From Paenibacillus alba (GTDB lineage: Bacteria; Bacillota; Bacilli; Paenibacillales; NBRC-103111), in assembly GCF_013204855.1 (NCBI RefSeq), contig NZ_JABMKZ010000034.1:1-64000 (forward strand): a DNA stretch of 64,000 nt. Direction: 5' to 3'. Both the position numbers and the translations under genes were made by a program. The notes under the pieces are model-generated. The model saw nothing but the letters and a program-made list of their open reading frames with translations, did no database searches and was not told where the DNA came from. Below, in pieces: positions 45,843-54,639 of this stretch (its first letter is position 1; every line of letters begins with the position of its first letter).

Positions 45843-46642
45843 GAATTGTCAAGGAAGTTTCGGTATGGCTGCTCACGTTGGTCATTTTAATTCCTTTATT
45901 TTTGGTCGTTATTAATTCCGTGAAAACATCGGCGGAAGCGGATTCAATGAATCTCAGCTTTCCCAAACACATTCAATTTAATAATTACGCGACAGTTATA
46001 AAAGAAGGGAAAATGATCCGCGCTTTTAAAAACAGTATGATCATTACCGTCGGTTCGGTTTTGCTTACGAATATCGCGTCCGCCATGGGGGCTTTTGTTC
46101 TGTCCAGAAGAAGAACACAGGTGAATAAAATGCTGTATTACTATTTTATCGTCGGTTTGATCGCGCCTATCAACATGATACCTACGATTAAGATTATGCA
46201 GACCTTGCACATCATGAACACGTTTCAAGGAATCATCTTACTTTATTCGGCATTGATGATACCGTTCACCGTCTTTCTCTATTACGGATTCATTCATTCG
46301 GTTCCACGAGAAATGGACGAATCGGCGGTGATTGATGGCAGCAACGCGTGGCAGCTTTTTTTTCGGATTCAATATCCGCTGCTTATGCCGGTGACGATTA
46401 CTTCACTGCTGATTAATTTCATGAATGCTTGGAATGACTTTATCCTGCCACTGTATGTATTTAACAAATCGACGAACAACCCGATGACACTGGCCGTTTA
46501 TAACTTTTATGGCACCTACATATCCAGCTGGAATTTAGTATGCGCGGCAATTGTGCTGACCACGCTGCCGATTGTCATCGTGTACTTATTTGGGCAACGC
46601 TATATTGTGTCAGGCATGCTTTCAGGTGCGGTGAAAGGCTGA
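45839..46642 (+). CDS. CUT1 ABC permease (MalG/MsmG-like)
   Basis: A 267-residue permease with six helices and EAA loop MDESAVIDGSNAWQLFFRI; the WNDFILPLYV segment is typical of MalG/MsmG proteins. ATG overlaps the preceding stop (ATGA), so the pair is co-translated. Slightly short at the N terminus compared with the usual 270-280 residues, within normal variation. Confidence 0.92.
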   Translation: MRIVKEVSVWLLTLVILIPLFLVVINSVKTSAEADSMNLSFPKHIQFNNYATVIKEGKMIRAFKNSMIITVGSVLLTNIASAMGAFVLSRRRTQVNKMLYYYFIVGLIAPINMIPTIKIMQTLHIMNTFQGIILLYSALMIPFTVFLYYGFIHSVPREMDESAVIDGSNAWQLFFRIQYPLLMPVTITSLLINFMNAWNDFILPLYVFNKSTNNPMTLAVYNFYGTYISSWNLVCAAIVLTTLPIVIVYLFGQRYIVSGMLSGAVKG

Positions 46643-46697
46643 TTCCAAAGGAGCAGAGTGTCGCAGTGGAAAAAATTGTCCATAGGAGGGAAAATCA

Positions 46698-47519
46698 ATG
46701 GAATCATTTGATGCAGGGGAGCGTCTTAGTTTAAATCAAATCACAACAGAGCGCTGGAGCTTGAAAGAAGCGGTAGAGGGAAGCGCCCGAGCCGATATTC
46801 CTTGGATCGGCTTATGGCGGCACAAAGTAGCCGAAACCGGCCTTGCTGAAAGCAAGCGGTTAGTACGGGACGCCGGTTTAAGCGTATCCAGCCTATGCCG
46901 AGGGGGAATGTTTCCGGCAGCGAGTGCGGATGAGCGTCGGAACAAGCTAGATGATAATCGCCGTGCGATCGAAGAAGCTGCAGAGCTAGGTGCGGAGGTG
47001 TTGGTGCTGGTTTGCGGGGCTGCTCCTGACCGGGATATAGACAGCGCCCGGCAATGGGTGGAGGAAGGCATTGCTCAGCTTGTCCCTTTTGCTCAGTCTC
47101 ATGGAATTCGATTGGGGATCGAGCCGCTGCATCCGATGTTTGCCGCAGAACGATCCGTGGTCGTTACTTTAGCTCAAGCAAATGCTATGGCCGAGAAATA
47201 TACGCCGCAGCAGGTTGGCGTTATTATCGATGTCTTTCATGTATGGTGGGACCCCGACTTGTATGTTCAAATTCAAAGGGCAAGCGGACGTATACTCGGC
47301 TTTCACGTTTCTGATTGGATCGTACCTACGCCGGATATGCTGATGGGACGGGGGATGATGGGGGACGGCGTGATTGAGCTGAGACGAATACGCAAGGCGG
47401 TGGAAGCGGCGGGGTACCAAGGACCGATTGAGGTTGAAATATTCAATCAAACGATTTGGGATCAAGCCGGAGACGAGGTTCTGGCTTTGCTGAAAACACG
47501 TTTTGCGAGACATGTCTAA
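46698..47519 (+). CDS. Sugar phosphate isomerase/epimerase (xylose-isomerase-like TIM barrel)
   Basis: A 273-residue AP-endonuclease-2/xylose-isomerase-like barrel with the four expected metal ligands: Glu in LGIEPLHP, Asp in VIIDVFHVWWD, His in GFHVSDW and Glu in IEVEIFN. Such enzymes isomerise or epimerise keto sugars or inositols. ATAGGAGG precedes the start. It follows the two permeases by 55 bp and is likely the first intracellular step for the imported sugar. Confidence 0.85.
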   Translation: MESFDAGERLSLNQITTERWSLKEAVEGSARADIPWIGLWRHKVAETGLAESKRLVRDAGLSVSSLCRGGMFPAASADERRNKLDDNRRAIEEAAELGAEVLVLVCGAAPDRDIDSARQWVEEGIAQLVPFAQSHGIRLGIEPLHPMFAAERSVVVTLAQANAMAEKYTPQQVGVIIDVFHVWWDPDLYVQIQRASGRILGFHVSDWIVPTPDMLMGRGMMGDGVIELRRIRKAVEAAGYQGPIEVEIFNQTIWDQAGDEVLALLKTRFARHV

Positions 47520-47540
47520 TGATTTGGGAGGAGCGCCGCA

Positions 47541-48383
47541 ATGAGCAATCGTAGAGTGATCGATCTCTCCATCCAAGGCATTCATTTGTATGAGGTTAAA
47601 CATGAAGAAGGGGATGTGATTATGGAGCATGACCATCCTTTCCATGAAATTTTGTATGCGTTGGATGGCGAGGGTCAACTTACACTTGACGGAAAGCAGT
47701 TGGATTTCAACAAGGACCATGGCGTTGTTATCGTCCCGTTCTCGCCGCATGCGGTAGTATCCGATTCCAATCTGACGATTCTCGTGCTTGCCTTTGATGC
47801 ACAATTGCTGGACATCTCCGTACAAAAAGAGCTGCTCGATGTTTTTTTCAACGTCTCCAGCATGATTCGCTTGAATCCGTTTCTCGGCAGTGAGCTTCGA
47901 CAGCTGTTGCGAAAAATGCTGTTCGAGTTGTCACGCGGAAATCCGCTGAATCTTCTCGCAATGAAGCTTAAATTATCCGAGCTGCTGCTTGTGCTGGCAA
48001 GGGCGCAGCAGCCTTCGCACGTTATAGATGCGGACAGCTTGCGTGCGGAGAAGCTGCGTCTGTATATTGATTCGCATTACTTTGAAATTATGCATTCGAA
48101 CGATATTTCCGTCAAATTGGGCATGAGTACCAGGCATGTTAACAATATTTTTAAAAAGCAGTATTCGATTACGCCGATTCAATATTTGACTGAGGTCCGA
48201 ATCGAAATGGCCAAAAAAATGCTTGTCGAAACGGACAAGGAAATTGTCTGCATTTGCTTTGAGGTGGGTTTTGAGACCTTATCCAGCTTCTACAGAATGT
48301 TCAAAAATTATATCCAGATGTCGCCAAACCAATACCGGGTCGTTCATCGGGTACGGTCCAGAAATGAACAGGTTTTAGTATGA
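47541..48383 (+). CDS. AraC-family regulator with cupin N-terminus
   Basis: A 280-residue regulator: cupin (EHDHPFHEILYALDGEGQ) then two HTH units (NDISVKLGMSTRHVNNIFK; FYRMFKNYIQMSPNQYR). GGGAGG precedes the start, 21 bp after the isomerase, so it is the last gene of the transporter operon. It may add an intracellular sugar signal to the extracellular YesMN signal, possibly acting on the GH95-like gene that follows. Confidence 0.88.
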   Translation: MSNRRVIDLSIQGIHLYEVKHEEGDVIMEHDHPFHEILYALDGEGQLTLDGKQLDFNKDHGVVIVPFSPHAVVSDSNLTILVLAFDAQLLDISVQKELLDVFFNVSSMIRLNPFLGSELRQLLRKMLFELSRGNPLNLLAMKLKLSELLLVLARAQQPSHVIDADSLRAEKLRLYIDSHYFEIMHSNDISVKLGMSTRHVNNIFKKQYSITPIQYLTEVRIEMAKKMLVETDKEIVCICFEVGFETLSSFYRMFKNYIQMSPNQYRVVHRVRSRNEQVLV

Positions 48384-48450
48384 AGGGTGATCGATAAAAC
48401 GTGCGCTGTTTTTAATAACAAATTTCTGATTTTAGGAAGCTTAAATTAAT

Positions 48451-48473
48451 TATTTAACCTATTGTTAAATAAG
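48451..48473. promoter_or_regulatory. Palindrome upstream of GH95-like gene
   Basis: TTATTTAAC-ctatt-GTTAAATAA is a perfect 9-bp inverted repeat 77 bp before the start codon, a candidate operator. Confidence 0.4.
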
Positions 48474-48549
48474 GGAGTTCATATCCCATTAATCTGTAAA
48501 CACTATCTTAGAAGAACTTCCAAAATATGAAGTAGGAGGTGCTTTAAGA

Positions 48550-51513
48550 ATGTTAACGTTCAAATCAAGTCAAAAAGGCTATGTCTGGGGGTTATTGTTG
48601 GTGTTTGTGTTGTCGGTTGCACTACCGACAGGATTAAGTGGTCCGACTACAGCATTTGCGTCCGAGCAAGCGGATGACTGGGCGGCGATTCAGAGCCTGC
48701 TCTCTGGCATTTCACCAACCGTTACTACACCGATTAGCGGCGTGCAAACGAAAAATTACTCGCCGGGCCAGCTTCTAGGTAACGGTAATATCGGTGTGGT
48801 GGCTGGTGATACCGTCAGCAGCCAGAAATTTTATTTTGGCAAGAACGATTTCTGGGGGAATGCCATTAAGAATCCGACGGATACGGCCAATTCTCCTTCA
48901 TGGCAGCCGTCTATCTTGTCCGCCGGCGGATTAACGATCAATTCTCCTACAGCAGGCACGAATCCAGCTTCGGTCTATAGCATGAAACAGGATATTCAAA
49001 ACGCACAAGTCATCACGAACATGCAGTTCGGCAGTACGACCGTAACGATGACCTCATGGACGGCGGATTCGGACGACGTGTTCGTTACCGAGTTATCAAG
49101 TCCAGCTGGGAGCAGCGCTGTCACGATAAACGCGGATTTATGGGTGCCGGATAAAATTACGATATCCAACGTCTCACAGGACAATAACAGTACGTATCCC
49201 TATTCAAGCGGGATTACGAGCGGAGTGCTTTGGGTCTCGCGCGAGAACAATTTGAATGGCGCAACCGACTATAAGTCGCGAATTGCCGTAGCTACAAAGC
49301 TGTTGGGCGCCTCCTTCAGCGGTACGACTGACGGCTCAGCGGATGCCAAAGGAACGTTTACTTTGAGTCCGGGGACAACGGTGCAGCTTATTACGACTAT
49401 CAAAAGCGGCATCGGTATCGGCAGTGCGGCTCCATCTTTAACTACCGTGAAGAATAATGCAATCAATGGCGTGAATGCCTTAACCGCAGCGAATATCACA
49501 ACGCTGAAAGCCGAACACCAAACCTGGTGGAAGGACTTCTGGATGAAATCCTATGTGAACCTGAATGACAGCGTCATGAATAAATTTTATTTTGGCGCAC
49601 TATATGTATTGGGTGCTTCCAGCAGAGTGAACAGCGTTGCGCCGCCGTCGATTTGGGGCAACTGGATAACCAACGATATACCTAATTGGGGCGGTAGATA
49701 TTTCTTGAATTACAATGCGGAGGCGCTGTATTATGGAGCATTTTCCAGCAACCGCTCGGATTCGGTATTGCCTTATAGCAACGTGATTGTGAAAGAATCG
49801 CCATTTCAGCAAAATAAAACGGCATCGGCGGGCTATAAAGGTATTTTGTATCAAAGGAGCCTTGCTCCTTACAATTTAATTACAAATGCGCCGTCCATTA
49901 ATTCGCCCGCTTCATCCAAGGATTGGACGAAACTTCAAGACCAGAAGTCCGACGGCAGTTTTGCGGTGATGCCTTTAATCTGGTATTACGAATACACCGG
50001 GGATAAAACTTATTTGCAAAATACGTTATATCCGCTTGCCAAAAATATTGAAGCGTTCTTTCTGGACTATGTAACGAAAGTGGATCTAGGCGGCGGGAAT
50101 TATAAATATGATATCCAGCATAGCTCGGCACATGAAGGCGGAGACGATTTGAATCCTGCCATCGACATTGGCTTTATCAAACGATATTCCCAATTCTTGA
50201 TTGATGCGAGTCAAACATTGGGAGTGGACGCTAACCTTGTACCTAAATGGCAGGACTTGCGTGATCATATCGCGGCTTACCCTACCCAGAATTTCACCGT
50301 GAACGGGGTAGCGAATACACCGGTTTATGTGTTAATGGAAGTTATGGGACCTAACGATGCTGCTCCGGCATACATCTACGTTGATGGACAGCCGGTTCAA
50401 TTGGAAGGCTCTGTTTTTCCAGGAGAATCTTATGTCAGCACCGACACGGCTTACAAACAAACCGCTACAAATACGCTAAGCTATATGCATCCGTGGACTT
50501 TAACGGGATACAGCAACCATAACGGCTTCCCGAAAGTTTGGCCGATTGCGGCAAGGTTAGGCTGGCCTGCGGCGGATTTGTTGAATAAGTTCAAGGCTTC
50601 TCTGACGAACACGACTTCAACCAAGCTGTGGAGAGCAAGCAATGTGACCGCATTTGAAGGCGGAGGCGGTATCGAGACATCGGGAGCCATTGAAGGTGTG
50701 AATTCGATGCTGATGCAAACGGAGAACGGCGTGATCAAGCTGTTTCCCGATTGGCCGACGAGCAATGACGCTTCCTTTAAGCGGCTCCTAGCCAAAGGCG
50801 GCTTCGAGGTATCGAGCGCGTTATCAAGCGGTGCCGTAAGCAGTATTCAAATTAATAATGTGAATAAGCAGCAAATCACTTTGCCTGTCACGATTAAAAA
50901 TCCATGGAGCAGCGGTACACCAAGTGTACAACCGCTTGACTCCAATGGAAATCCTAGCGGAAGCGCATTTACACCGACAGTAAGTGGAGGCAATATTACA
51001 TTCAGCGCGGATTACAATCAAAAATACCAGATTACCATTGGCACATCTACACCAACACCGACGCCAACGCCAACTGCAACTCCTACGGCAACACCGACTC
51101 CTACGGTGACACCAACACCAACACCGACCCCGACACCAACGCCAACTAATTATGAGGCGGAAGCGGCAACCTTGAGCGGTACAGTAGGTATTGCCAGTTG
51201 TTCTTATTGCTCCGCAGGCAATGCGGTCAATAATATTGGAAACGGCACGACGAATTATGTTACCTTTGCCAATGTCAACGTCGCAGCGGCAGGGACTTAT
51301 TCGATGAAAATCAATTATTTAACCAACAATACCAAGACCTATTATATAAGCATTAACGGCGGTTCTGGAACAGCTTATCCATTAACGGGCACCTCTTGGA
51401 GCACGACTTACAATACGACGATCTCCATTCAGCTCAATGCAGGGAATAATACGATTAAATTTTATAATAATACAGGCAGCGCGCCGAATCTGGATAGTAT
51501 CGTCATTCAGTAG
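48550..51513 (+). CDS. Secreted GH95-like glycosidase with PT linker and CBM
   Basis: A 987-residue exported enzyme: signal peptide to about residue 38, an N-terminal beta-sandwich that opens with the LLGNGNIGVVAGDT motif, an (alpha/alpha)6 barrel with the HEGGDDLNPAIDIG and EGVNSMLMQTENGVIKLFPD segments of GH95 alpha-L-fucosidases/galactosidases, a C-terminal sandwich, a Thr-Pro linker at about 832-867, and a CBM6/35-like module (868-987). GTAGGAGG precedes the start. The activity (fucosidase, galactosidase or related) cannot be set from sequence alone. It follows the YesMN uptake locus, whose sugar it may release. A terminator follows at 51546. Confidence 0.82.
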   Translation: MLTFKSSQKGYVWGLLLVFVLSVALPTGLSGPTTAFASEQADDWAAIQSLLSGISPTVTTPISGVQTKNYSPGQLLGNGNIGVVAGDTVSSQKFYFGKNDFWGNAIKNPTDTANSPSWQPSILSAGGLTINSPTAGTNPASVYSMKQDIQNAQVITNMQFGSTTVTMTSWTADSDDVFVTELSSPAGSSAVTINADLWVPDKITISNVSQDNNSTYPYSSGITSGVLWVSRENNLNGATDYKSRIAVATKLLGASFSGTTDGSADAKGTFTLSPGTTVQLITTIKSGIGIGSAAPSLTTVKNNAINGVNALTAANITTLKAEHQTWWKDFWMKSYVNLNDSVMNKFYFGALYVLGASSRVNSVAPPSIWGNWITNDIPNWGGRYFLNYNAEALYYGAFSSNRSDSVLPYSNVIVKESPFQQNKTASAGYKGILYQRSLAPYNLITNAPSINSPASSKDWTKLQDQKSDGSFAVMPLIWYYEYTGDKTYLQNTLYPLAKNIEAFFLDYVTKVDLGGGNYKYDIQHSSAHEGGDDLNPAIDIGFIKRYSQFLIDASQTLGVDANLVPKWQDLRDHIAAYPTQNFTVNGVANTPVYVLMEVMGPNDAAPAYIYVDGQPVQLEGSVFPGESYVSTDTAYKQTATNTLSYMHPWTLTGYSNHNGFPKVWPIAARLGWPAADLLNKFKASLTNTTSTKLWRASNVTAFEGGGGIETSGAIEGVNSMLMQTENGVIKLFPDWPTSNDASFKRLLAKGGFEVSSALSSGAVSSIQINNVNKQQITLPVTIKNPWSSGTPSVQPLDSNGNPSGSAFTPTVSGGNITFSADYNQKYQITIGTSTPTPTPTPTATPTATPTPTVTPTPTPTPTPTPTNYEAEAATLSGTVGIASCSYCSAGNAVNNIGNGTTNYVTFANVNVAAAGTYSMKINYLTNNTKTYYISINGGSGTAYPLTGTSWSTTYNTTISIQLNAGNNTIKFYNNTGSAPNLDSIVIQ
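51050..51146 (+). repeat. Low-complexity ACNCCN tract encoding Thr-Pro linker
   Basis: About sixteen Thr-Pro or Thr-Ala-Thr units encoded by ACA/ACG/ACC CCA/CCG/CCT codons form a flexible linker; the tract is prone to length change. Confidence 0.85.
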
Positions 51514-51545
51514 GTATTGCCAAGGACAGAACCCTATTTAGTCAT

Positions 51546-51600
51546 AAAGATCGCTTGCTCCATTAGCCTACCCAGCTGAGTGGAGGGCGATCTTTTTTTT
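51546..51600 (+). terminator. Terminator after GH95-like gene
   Basis: AAAGATCGC (51546-51554) pairs with GCGATCTTT (51587-51595), followed by a run of T. Confidence 0.8.
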
Positions 51601-51629
51601 GCCATTCTGTTTGCCATTCTGGAAAGCAG

Positions 51630-52025
51630 GATGGCCCCATTCTTGAGAGGGCTTCAGAGGAAGGGCTTGTTTCATTGGATTAATTCCAATGGAAGCTAGT
51701 TTTAGCAGCTTAATGGTGGATTTCATTGGATAAACTCCAATGCATAATCTAACAAGCTGACACTTTGAAGTTTAATGGATATTTTCATTGGATTAATTCC
51801 AATGAAAGCTGGCACTCAGCCCTTTGAGGGCTGATTTCACTGCACAAAATCCAATGAAAAGGAAAAATATCCAGTGCAGAAGCGTTGTTCCCACTACTAG
51901 CCCATTTTATTTAACCACATTAACTATTAACTATACTAATCACTGTTAACCGACTTCTGGGCTCCCACAGAGGATACAGATCACCCTAATTGGAGGACAA
52001 TCAGAAAGATGGGGAAACTGCATGA
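51630..52025. repeat. Four-palindrome CATTGG array, copy A
   Basis: Palindromes CATTGGATTAATTCCAATG (51673-51691), CATTGGATAAACTCCAATG (51724-51742), CATTGGATTAATTCCAATG (51786-51804) and the decayed CACTGCACAAAATCCAATG (51839-51857) are spaced 51, 62 and 53 bp. Left flank, spacers and right flank (to AGATGGGGAAACTGCATGA near 52025) are similar to copy B at 60030-60390, so the whole of about 390 bp is one dispersed element. No ORF runs through it. The remaining 130 bp before the next gene holds nothing recognisable. Confidence 0.85.
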
Positions 52026-52161
52026 TCAGCCGTCTGAAAACGGGATAAAATCAACTTCCATTATAAAGAATGCAGTTCCTATATGCATAAGACGTGTTCG
52101 CTTTAACTGACTTATGATAAGAATATTCCTTTGCTTGCAGGCAATGAAAGGGGAACTACAA

Positions 52162-53313
52162 ATGACAGAACATACAATCGGAATCATCATGAACGGAGTC
52201 ACTGGCCGGATGGGAACCAACCAGCATCTGATCCGTTCTATCATGGCAATCCGCAATCAGGGCGGGGTGAAGCTTGCGAATGGGGACGTGCTAATGCCCG
52301 ATCCGATTATGGTTGGACGGCAAGAGCATAAGCTGCAAGCGTTGGCGAAGACGCATGGCATTGCGCGTTGGAGCACGAACCTTGATGAATGCTTGGCAGA
52401 TGAGCGTGACCAGATTTATTTTGATTCGCAAATGACGAGCTTTCGCGTAGATAGCATTCGCAAGGCAATTGCAGCAGGCAAGCATATTTATTGTGAAAAG
52501 CCTACAGCCGCTACTTTGGAGGAATCCTTGGAACTGGCACGTCTGGCCAAGGATGCCGGGGTGAGAAACGGTGTTGTGCAGGATAAGCTCTTTCTACCAG
52601 GGCTGTTGAAGCTGAAAAGGCTGATCGATGCCGGTTTCTTCGGTCAGATTTTATCTGTACGGATGGAGTTTGGCTACTGGGTGTTTGAAGGAGATTGGCA
52701 GCCAGGGCAGCGTCCATCCTGGAATTACCGAAAGGAAGATGGCGGCGGCATTATCGTGGACATGTTCGCGCACTGGCGCTATGTGATCGATCATTTGTTC
52801 GGGAAGATTCGCAGCGTCTCTTGTCTGGGAGCAACCCATATTCCACAGCGATGGGATGAGAACGGGAAAAGCTATGCCAGCACAGCGGACGATGCGGCGT
52901 ATGCAACGTTTGAGCTGGACGGGGGCATTGTGGTGCAGGCTAATTCCTCTTGGGCGGTTCGTGTGAACCGTGAGGATTTACTGACGATTCAGGTCGACGG
53001 TACGGAAGGCAGTGCAGTTGCGGGCTTGCGTGATTGCAAGGTGCAGCACCGGGTGAATACATGTAAGCCTGTTTGGAATCCGGACATTCCGAATCCGTTC
53101 AATTTCAGGGAGTTGTGGAGTGAGGTACCGGATAACCAACATTTTGATAACGCATTCAAAATACAATGGGAAATGTTTCTGAAGCACGTTCATGAGGATC
53201 AACCATTTCCTTGGGATCTGCTAGAAGGTGCCAAGGGAACGCAATTGTCCGAGCTTGCCCTGCTTTCATGGCAAAAGCGATGTTGGTTGGATGTGCCTGA
53301 ATTGAAGCTCTAG
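52162..53313 (+). CDS. Gfo/Idh/MocA-family sugar oxidoreductase
   Basis: A 383-residue NAD(P)-dependent dehydrogenase: a Rossmann start IIMNGVTGRMGTNQ, the YCEKPTA motif that positions the catalytic Lys, and the C-terminal alpha/beta domain (PSWNYRKEDGGGIIVDMFAHW). The ATG at 52162 follows AAAGGGG; in-frame ATGs at 52114 and 52144 do not fit as well. It starts a five-gene operon and probably oxidises a hydroxyl of the sugar or sugar acid that enters the pathway. Confidence 0.88.
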   Translation: MTEHTIGIIMNGVTGRMGTNQHLIRSIMAIRNQGGVKLANGDVLMPDPIMVGRQEHKLQALAKTHGIARWSTNLDECLADERDQIYFDSQMTSFRVDSIRKAIAAGKHIYCEKPTAATLEESLELARLAKDAGVRNGVVQDKLFLPGLLKLKRLIDAGFFGQILSVRMEFGYWVFEGDWQPGQRPSWNYRKEDGGGIIVDMFAHWRYVIDHLFGKIRSVSCLGATHIPQRWDENGKSYASTADDAAYATFELDGGIVVQANSSWAVRVNREDLLTIQVDGTEGSAVAGLRDCKVQHRVNTCKPVWNPDIPNPFNFRELWSEVPDNQHFDNAFKIQWEMFLKHVHEDQPFPWDLLEGAKGTQLSELALLSWQKRCWLDVPELKL

Positions 53314-53325
53314 GAGGTAAACGCA

Positions 53326-54498
53326 ATGGTTACGTTAAAGCTGCCGCATGAAGACGGCTCCTTATATGCCTATACCATGCAAAGCGAAGGATCTTATGCT
53401 GGAATTGCTGGAATTACAGGAAAGCCACTAAAAAGCCGCATCGCCTTCTCGGCGGCGCATGTCGTTTGTGATCCGCTTGCCAATACAGATCCGCTCGCCA
53501 ACGCTCAAGTGGATTGGCATGCGACAATGGCTTATCGTCGCTATTTGTGGTCGCTTGGGCTTTCCGTAGCGGAAGCGATGGATACTGCCCAGCGCGGCAT
53601 GGGTCTAGGATGGGAAACGTCAAAAGAGCTGATTCAACGATCGGTCGCCGAGGCGCGCGCAGTGGGTGGACATATCGCCTGCGGTGCGGGTACGGATCAT
53701 TTGATTCCCCGCTCGCAAATTACGCTTGCCAGTATTGAGCAGGCGTATGAAGAGCAATGCGCTTTTGTGGAAAGGCAAGGGGGACAGATCATCTTGATGG
53801 CGAGCAGGGCTTTGGCCCATTCTGCAAAAGGACCCGATGATTATGAGCGGGTATACGGCCGAATTCTGCGGCAAGTATCTCAGCCAGTCATTCTCCACTG
53901 GCTGGGAGATATGTTCGATCCTGCGCTTAAGGGCTATTGGGGACATGACAGCCTAGAGCAGGCGATGGAGGTTTGCTTGCGCATTATTCGGACGCATGCG
54001 GATAAAATCGACGGCATCAAAATATCTTTGCTTGATGCGGACAAGGAAATCGCGATGCGCCGTCTCCTTCCGCAGAACGTTCGCATGTATACGGGTGATG
54101 ATTTCAATTACCCAACATTGATTGCAGGGGATGAGCAAGGCTGCAGTCATGCTTTGCTCGGCATTTTCGATGCGATAGCTCCTGCAGCAGCAGCCGCAAT
54201 TCAGGCGCTGGATGAAGGGGATTTAACCAGGTATAGTCAGCTGCTTGAGAAGACGGTACCCTTGGCGCGGCATATTTTCCAAAAACCGACCTCATCGTAC
54301 AAAACGGGAATTGTCTTCATGGCCTATCTGAACGGGCATCAAGCGCATTTCCGGATGATAGCAGGTGCCGAAAGTTCGCGCTCGGTTATTCATCTTGCGC
54401 GCATTTTCACCCTGGCTGATCAAGCAGGTATTTTGATTGACCCCGAGGAGGCTGCCAAGCGAATGCAGCATGTACTCCTACTTTCAGGCATTCATTAA
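53326..54498 (+). CDS. DUF993-family TIM-barrel protein (DHDPS/aldolase-like)
   Basis: A 390-residue protein of the DUF993 family, annotated by homology as dihydrodipicolinate-synthase-like. SRIAFSAAHVVCDPLA at the N terminus, HWLGDMFDP, and DGIKISLLD with a potential Schiff-base Lys232 are visible. A retro-aldol or dehydratase step on the keto product of the oxidoreductase is a reasonable guess but no activity is established to my knowledge. GGAGG precedes the ATG, 12 bp after the oxidoreductase. Confidence 0.82.
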   Translation: MVTLKLPHEDGSLYAYTMQSEGSYAGIAGITGKPLKSRIAFSAAHVVCDPLANTDPLANAQVDWHATMAYRRYLWSLGLSVAEAMDTAQRGMGLGWETSKELIQRSVAEARAVGGHIACGAGTDHLIPRSQITLASIEQAYEEQCAFVERQGGQIILMASRALAHSAKGPDDYERVYGRILRQVSQPVILHWLGDMFDPALKGYWGHDSLEQAMEVCLRIIRTHADKIDGIKISLLDADKEIAMRRLLPQNVRMYTGDDFNYPTLIAGDEQGCSHALLGIFDAIAPAAAAAIQALDEGDLTRYSQLLEKTVPLARHIFQKPTSSYKTGIVFMAYLNGHQAHFRMIAGAESSRSVIHLARIFTLADQAGILIDPEEAAKRMQHVLLLSGIH

Positions 54499-54639
54499 TT
54501 TTCGTTAATTGGAAGGGGCCGAGCGATGTCCATGGATGCGGATTTTATATGCCAGCTGTTGTTTTGGCAAGAGGAGCAATCGGAACGCTGCGGCAATGAC
54601 GATTCACAGAAGAATATTCATCGGATTGGAGGACTCCGT

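Noticed and set aside
51050..51146. Thr-Pro tract as a minisatellite or phase-variation switch
   Set aside because: Units are six bases and in frame, encoding a common flexible linker between catalytic domain and CBM.
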